In this document: positions 23,235 to 25,770 of the stretch, piece after piece
Layout of the letters: every line of letters starts with the position of its first letter
Numbering within the stretch: position 1 is the first letter of the stretch
NCBI GenBank assembly: GCA_019418225.1
Contig: DYCF01000045.1
Span: forward strand, 10,572-36,341
Direction: 5' to 3'
DNA: 25,770 nt
Origin: Clostridiales bacterium
GTDB taxonomy: Bacteria; Bacillota; Clostridia; Lachnospirales; Cellulosilyticaceae
Program-made: the position numbers and the translations under genes
Notes under the pieces: generated by a model
The model's input: the letters and a program-made list of their open reading frames with translations, nothing else
Told to the model about the DNA's origin: nothing
The model's database searches: none

Positions 23235-24215
23235 TTACATAAATTTATCGGCAAGTAAGAATGCTATGTAGCATAATAAGATGCCAACAGATGGCAATGT
23301 ATAAACGGAGCTACTAATTTTTTTCTCATTTTTACGTGATTTTAAGAAAATCATGAGTGTGAGAAGTAATGCAGCTACAAAACCAAATACAAGAAGAGCT
23401 TTAGTGTTAGCATCCGTGAAGATATAAATTGTATCTTTAACATAAAGTAAATCTGCAAAAGTTAAGATTAAGAAGTTAAATAAAGTACTTCCGACAATAT
23501 TACCTGTTGCAATATTAAAGTTTCCAACTTTCATAAGTGCCACGCAAGATGTTACTTCTGGAAGAGAAGTTGCAATACCTAATAAAACGGCACCTACAAG
23601 GCCTGCACCTAAATTATAAGTAGAAGCAATGTTATCAGAAACATAAGTTACCCCGATGCTTGCAGCGATTAAAAGAATACTTGTAATAACAAAACGTACA
23701 GCAATTTGTTTAACTGTAAGTGGGCTATCATCTTCTTCATCACTTTCTTCAGAAGGTGCGTTAGCCATAGCTTTTACCCCAATACCATAGAGTACGGCTA
23801 AAGCAATAGAGATAACACTTATAGTAAGAATTGAAATATCAAGGTTAATGAATAAGTTCATGCAAATGATGAAGTACATACCTAGTGTACAGATACTTAC
23901 ATTTAAGTGACTCTTTGAGATTGTGCTACTACTGAATTTCTTTATAAATAATAAAACAAGTGTAGCAAGGATTGCATTGTTAAATAAGTTACTACCAAGA
24001 ATGTTTCCTAAAGCAAGATCAGGATTTCCAAGAAAAGAGGTAGCAGAAATAGTTGTAAAGAATTCTGGAAGAGATGTAACAGCAGCAAGCATAACACCGC
24101 CAATGAAGGCACCAGAAAGATTCGTTTTCTTATCTAAAAGATCAACATAGTTAGCAGCTTTAACTGAAAGAAGGACAACGCAAGCTGCCAGTATAAGATA
24201 AAGTAAAAATATCAT
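23235..24215 (-). CDS. Na+/Ca2+-type cation antiporter (CaCA family, YrbG-like)
   Basis: A 326-residue membrane protein with about 10 helices in two inverted halves. Alpha-repeat 1 carries TSLPEFFTTISA and LGNILGSNLFNN (about 47-80); alpha-repeat 2 carries TSLPEVTSCVAL and TGNIVGSTLFNF (about 210-245). These acidic and GNxxGS motifs bind the exchanged cation. An acidic linker (SEESDEEDD, about 155-163) joins the halves. It exchanges a divalent cation for Na+ or H+ across the membrane. ATG follows AAAGGAG. The leader has a yybP-ykoY-like structure, so Mn2+ is as plausible a substrate as Ca2+. Confidence 0.92.
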   Translation of the reverse strand: MIFLLYLILAACVVLLSVKAANYVDLLDKKTNLSGAFIGGVMLAAVTSLPEFFTTISATSFLGNPDLALGNILGSNLFNNAILATLVLLFIKKFSSSTISKSHLNVSICTLGMYFIICMNLFINLDISILTISVISIALAVLYGIGVKAMANAPSEESDEEDDSPLTVKQIAVRFVITSILLIAASIGVTYVSDNIASTYNLGAGLVGAVLLGIATSLPEVTSCVALMKVGNFNIATGNIVGSTLFNFLILTFADLLYVKDTIYIFTDANTKALLVFGFVAALLLTLMIFLKSRKNEKKISSSVYTLPSVGILLCYIAFLLADKFM

Positions 24216-24282
24216 TTGTAGACTCCTTTAAAAATAAATTTTACTGATGAAGGAGATTAGGTTATGCAGGGCGATTACATGT

Positions 24283-24343
24283 AAAAAGCGAGACTTATGA
24301 ATAGCACGATTAATACCATTGCTATTCATGAGTCTCGCTTTTT
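24283..24343 (-). terminator. Leader terminator in front of the cation antiporter
   Basis: A 24-bp stem (24283-24306 with 24320-24343, one G-U pair, 13-nt loop); on the minus strand it starts AAAAAGCGAGACTCATGAAT and ends with GTCTCGCTTTTT. It lies in the transcribed leader 68 bp before the ATG, so it must be bypassed for expression. Its 5' arm includes GCGAGACTCATG, the proposed closing strand of the riboswitch. Confidence 0.85.
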
Positions 24344-24430
24344 AAAATATTACCAGATCATGTAAGTATCATAATCACTATGTTGATAATATTACAATGT
24401 ATAATTGCAAACTACTCCCTCATGAGTAAT
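24324..24430 (-). ncRNA. Candidate yybP-ykoY (Mn2+) riboswitch
   Basis: Read on the minus strand the leader runs CTCATGAGGGAGTAGTTTGC, then an AT-rich arm and finally AAAAAGCGAGACTCATGAAT. GGGAGTAG near the 5' side and GCGAGAC at the 3' side are the recognisable ends of the yybP-ykoY motif. CATGAG pairs with CTCATG to close P1; AATATTA/TAATATT, ATCA/TGAT and CATA/TATG give an inner arm. P1 formation would consume the 5' strand of the terminator, the known ON-switch arrangement of this class. I cannot score it against the covariance model. Confidence 0.62.
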
Positions 24431-24453
24431 GAAAAATTTCTCTTATCTCAATA

Positions 24454-24482
24454 AAGATACTAAAGATTAAAATAAAAGTCAA
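24454..24482 (-). promoter_or_regulatory. Promoter of the antiporter leader
   Basis: On the minus strand TTGACT (24477-24482), 17-bp spacer, TATCTT (24454-24459). Start would be near 24447, about 20 nt ahead of the riboswitch P1. The gap 24216-24807 is filled by this promoter, the leader and two repeat elements. Confidence 0.65.
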
Positions 24483-24538
24483 TAAAATTTATGAGGAAAA
24501 ACGTAAAAATGTACTAAAATTAAAGATTGAAAAGGCGT

Positions 24539-24653
24539 TATAGAGAAATCAACTAAAAACTTGAAGTATACATGTACGTAAGTTGTTTTCTCTCAATGAT
24601 TTCACATTGCTAAAAACGATGAATAACTAAAATTTATAAATGTGAAATCTATA
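24539..24653 (-). repeat. 115-bp dual-hairpin element, copy 9
   Basis: Full length, reverse orientation. Stem A GAGAAATCAACT/AGTTGTTTTCTC has one mismatch in 12; stem B is GATTTCACAT/ATGTGAAATC. It abuts copy 10, sharing TA at 24652-24653. Confidence 0.92.
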
Positions 24654-24766
24654 TAGAGAAGCCAACTAAAACCTTGAAATATACATGTAGGTAAGTTGTT
24701 TTTTCTCAATGATTTCATATTGCTAAAAACGATGAATAACTAAAATTTATAAATATGAAATCTATA
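24652..24766 (-). repeat. 115-bp dual-hairpin element, copy 10
   Basis: Full length, reverse orientation, tandem with copy 9. Stem B is GATTTCATAT (about 24710-24719) with ATATGAAATC: both arms differ from the consensus at the matching position, so pairing is kept. It ends 41 bp from the stop of the PAS/HTH regulator gene. Confidence 0.92.
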
Positions 24767-24807
24767 GTCCAACTAATATACAAGCACCAAGGCTAATAGA
24801 TAATTAA

Positions 24808-25464
24808 TTATTCTTTGTGTGTAGTACCTTGTCGGGTCATTTCTAGATAGTTATATAATGTGAACTTCGAAATATTGAGGAATTCACACACCCTGTCACC
24901 AGATTTAGTAATTAAGAAAGCCCCCTTACTATCTAAGAATCTGATGATTTCTAATTTCTCATCTTTTGTGAGATGCCCATTTGTTTTATCAAACATGTTC
25001 TCACATTGGAGAAGTAAATTATCCATTAATTGATTGACATCTGTTGTAAATAATTCGTTTGATGAACTAGAAGGTGTAGCATAGTTATTAAATTGTCTAA
25101 GGTATTCTTCACATTTTAATGAATCAGTAATGTCCATGTTAATACATATGGCACCAATATTTTCGCCCTCATCATCTTGTAAAAACATAGATGAGCCACG
25201 AATGATTTTGCCATTTCGCATATGTACAATTTTATTATAGATATGAGTGTCTGCATTCATTTTACTTAGAACCTCAAGACCCCAATTTCCACCGCAATCT
25301 CCAATCTTTCTACCTGTCACATGGCCATTTCGAATGTCGACAATGCTATGTTCATAAGGTTTTGTATTATCGTGTAATACGATTTCACAGTTTGTCCCTA
25401 AGTGATTTTCAAGTAAGTCTAAAATACCAGTAAACATGTCTAAGTGATCATAAATTGTATTCAT
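24808..25464 (-). CDS. YheO-like PAS-domain transcriptional regulator with HTH (DauR-like)
   Basis: A 218-residue cytoplasmic regulator. Residues about 5-120 match the YheO-like PAS domain (LLENHLGTNCEIVLHDNT, IRGSSMFLQDDEGENIGAICINMDIT), which likely binds a small ligand. A helical linker follows, then the HTH_22/DauR-type DNA-binding region (about 165-212: LTKDEKLEIIRFLDSKGAF, RVCEFLNISKFTLYNYL). ATG follows AGGAGGG. No obvious target operon lies beside it in the window. DauR regulates D-arginine catabolism in Pseudomonas; that role is not implied here. A 10-bp direct repeat sits upstream of its ribosome binding site. Confidence 0.88.
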   Translation of the reverse strand: MNTIYDHLDMFTGILDLLENHLGTNCEIVLHDNTKPYEHSIVDIRNGHVTGRKIGDCGGNWGLEVLSKMNADTHIYNKIVHMRNGKIIRGSSMFLQDDEGENIGAICINMDITDSLKCEEYLRQFNNYATPSSSSNELFTTDVNQLMDNLLLQCENMFDKTNGHLTKDEKLEIIRFLDSKGAFLITKSGDRVCEFLNISKFTLYNYLEMTRQGTTHKE

Positions 25465-25480
25465 AATTCCCTCCTAATTG

Positions 25481-25504
25481 TAGATAAATCTAGATAGATA
25501 AATC
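25481..25504. promoter_or_regulatory. Direct repeat upstream of the PAS/HTH regulator (operator candidate)
   Basis: TAGATAAATC occurs twice (25481-25490 and 25495-25504), separated by TAGA (14-bp period), just upstream of the AGGAGGG of the regulator gene. Possible autoregulatory site. Confidence 0.4.
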
Positions 25505-25543
25505 ATGTCCCCGAGATGCTGCATTATTCTTATATTTATTTTT

Positions 25544-25612
25544 TATAGAGAAACCAACTAAAAGCTTGAAATATACATGTACGTAAGTTGTTTTCTCCCA
25601 ATGATTTCACAT
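25544..25612 (-). repeat. Dual-hairpin element, copy 11 (hairpin A plus first arm of B)
   Basis: Matches from TATAGAGAAACCAACT to GATTTCACAT, then is replaced by 39 bp of A/T-rich sequence with no clear similarity before copy 12 begins. Stem A: GAGAAACCAACT with AGTTGTTTTCTC. Confidence 0.82.
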
Positions 25613-25651
25613 CATAAGAACATTATTAAAACATCATAAACAATAAAAATT

Positions 25652-25766
25652 TACAGAGAAACCAACTAAAACCTTAAAATATGCATGTAGGTAAATAGGT
25701 TTCTCTCAATGATTTCACACGACTAAAAATCATGAATAACTAAATTTTATAAATGTGAAATCTATA
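25652..25766 (-). repeat. 115-bp dual-hairpin element, copy 12
   Basis: Full length; the left end is TACAGAGAAACC rather than TATAGAGAAACC. It ends TCTATA and is followed by TAGA at the window edge, so TATAGA (25765-25770) may be the start of another tandem copy. No gene is seen in 25465-25770. Confidence 0.9.
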
Positions 25767-25770
25767 TAGA

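Noticed and set aside
25505..25514. GGGGACA (minus strand) near the window end as another GGGGACAGGTCT repeat
   Set aside because: Only seven bases match; the following bases do not continue the repeat.

Overview
The window is low-GC (AT-rich intergenic DNA, strong AGGAGG-type ribosome binding sites, lipoprotein signal peptides with LxGC lipoboxes). Its content fits a motile, strictly anaerobic, fermentative member of the Clostridia: a bifunctional AdhE behind a Rex-type operator, a cobalamin riboswitch, a DUF1858 redox-type protein, two chemoreceptors and a Cthe_2159-like carbohydrate-binding lipoprotein. A Lachnospirales or Cellulosilyticum-like source is my inference; no marker gene here settles it.

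Layout. 1-485: purine-rich tandem repeat and a terminator. 486-2141 (-): beta-helix carbohydrate-binding lipoprotein. 2142-2769: repeat-rich gap. 2770-4155 (+): MATE efflux protein whose last codons run into a 34-bp repeat. 4203-7320 (+): promoter, cobalamin riboswitch and btuF-btuC-btuD operon, followed by an eight-unit 34/35-bp tandem array and a bidirectional terminator. 7638-8504 (-): EamA transporter. 8673-10688 (+): CpdB-type nucleotidase lipoprotein. 11091-11594 (-): short FUSC/aromatic-acid-exporter membrane protein. 11890-13368 (+) and 16427-17761 (-): two methyl-accepting chemotaxis proteins flanking adhE (13443-16073, -). 17762-18335: a long gap with a dense cluster of DnaA boxes and a short leader terminator, then a DUF1858 protein (18336-18530, +). 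19065-21665 (+): modABC molybdate importer closed by a 54-bp perfect palindrome. 21848-22378 (+): unknown membrane protein. 22676-23194 (+): Nudix hydrolase. 23235-24215 (-): Na+/Ca2+-type cation antiporter behind a leader that looks like a yybP-ykoY (Mn2+) riboswitch. 24808-25464 (-): YheO-like PAS/HTH regulator.

Functional links. The cobalamin riboswitch and btuFCD form one uptake module, modABC another, and the cation antiporter with its riboswitch-like leader probably a metal-homeostasis unit. The rest are single-gene units, mostly with recognisable terminators.

The most unusual content is non-coding. (1) A family of about 115-bp interspersed elements built from two consecutive imperfect hairpins and bounded by TATAGA/TCTATA: eight full-length copies, one diverged copy and three partial or deleted copies. 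Tandem copies share a TA or TATA at the joint, and one copy carries a compensatory stem change. (2) A second family of GGGGACAGGTCT units, found as tandem 34-bp arrays and as a perfect palindrome, always directly 3' of transporter genes. (3) A DnaA-box cluster at 17872-18041 with no dnaA or dnaN beside it. No tRNA, rRNA, CRISPR array, integrase or intact transposase gene was seen.
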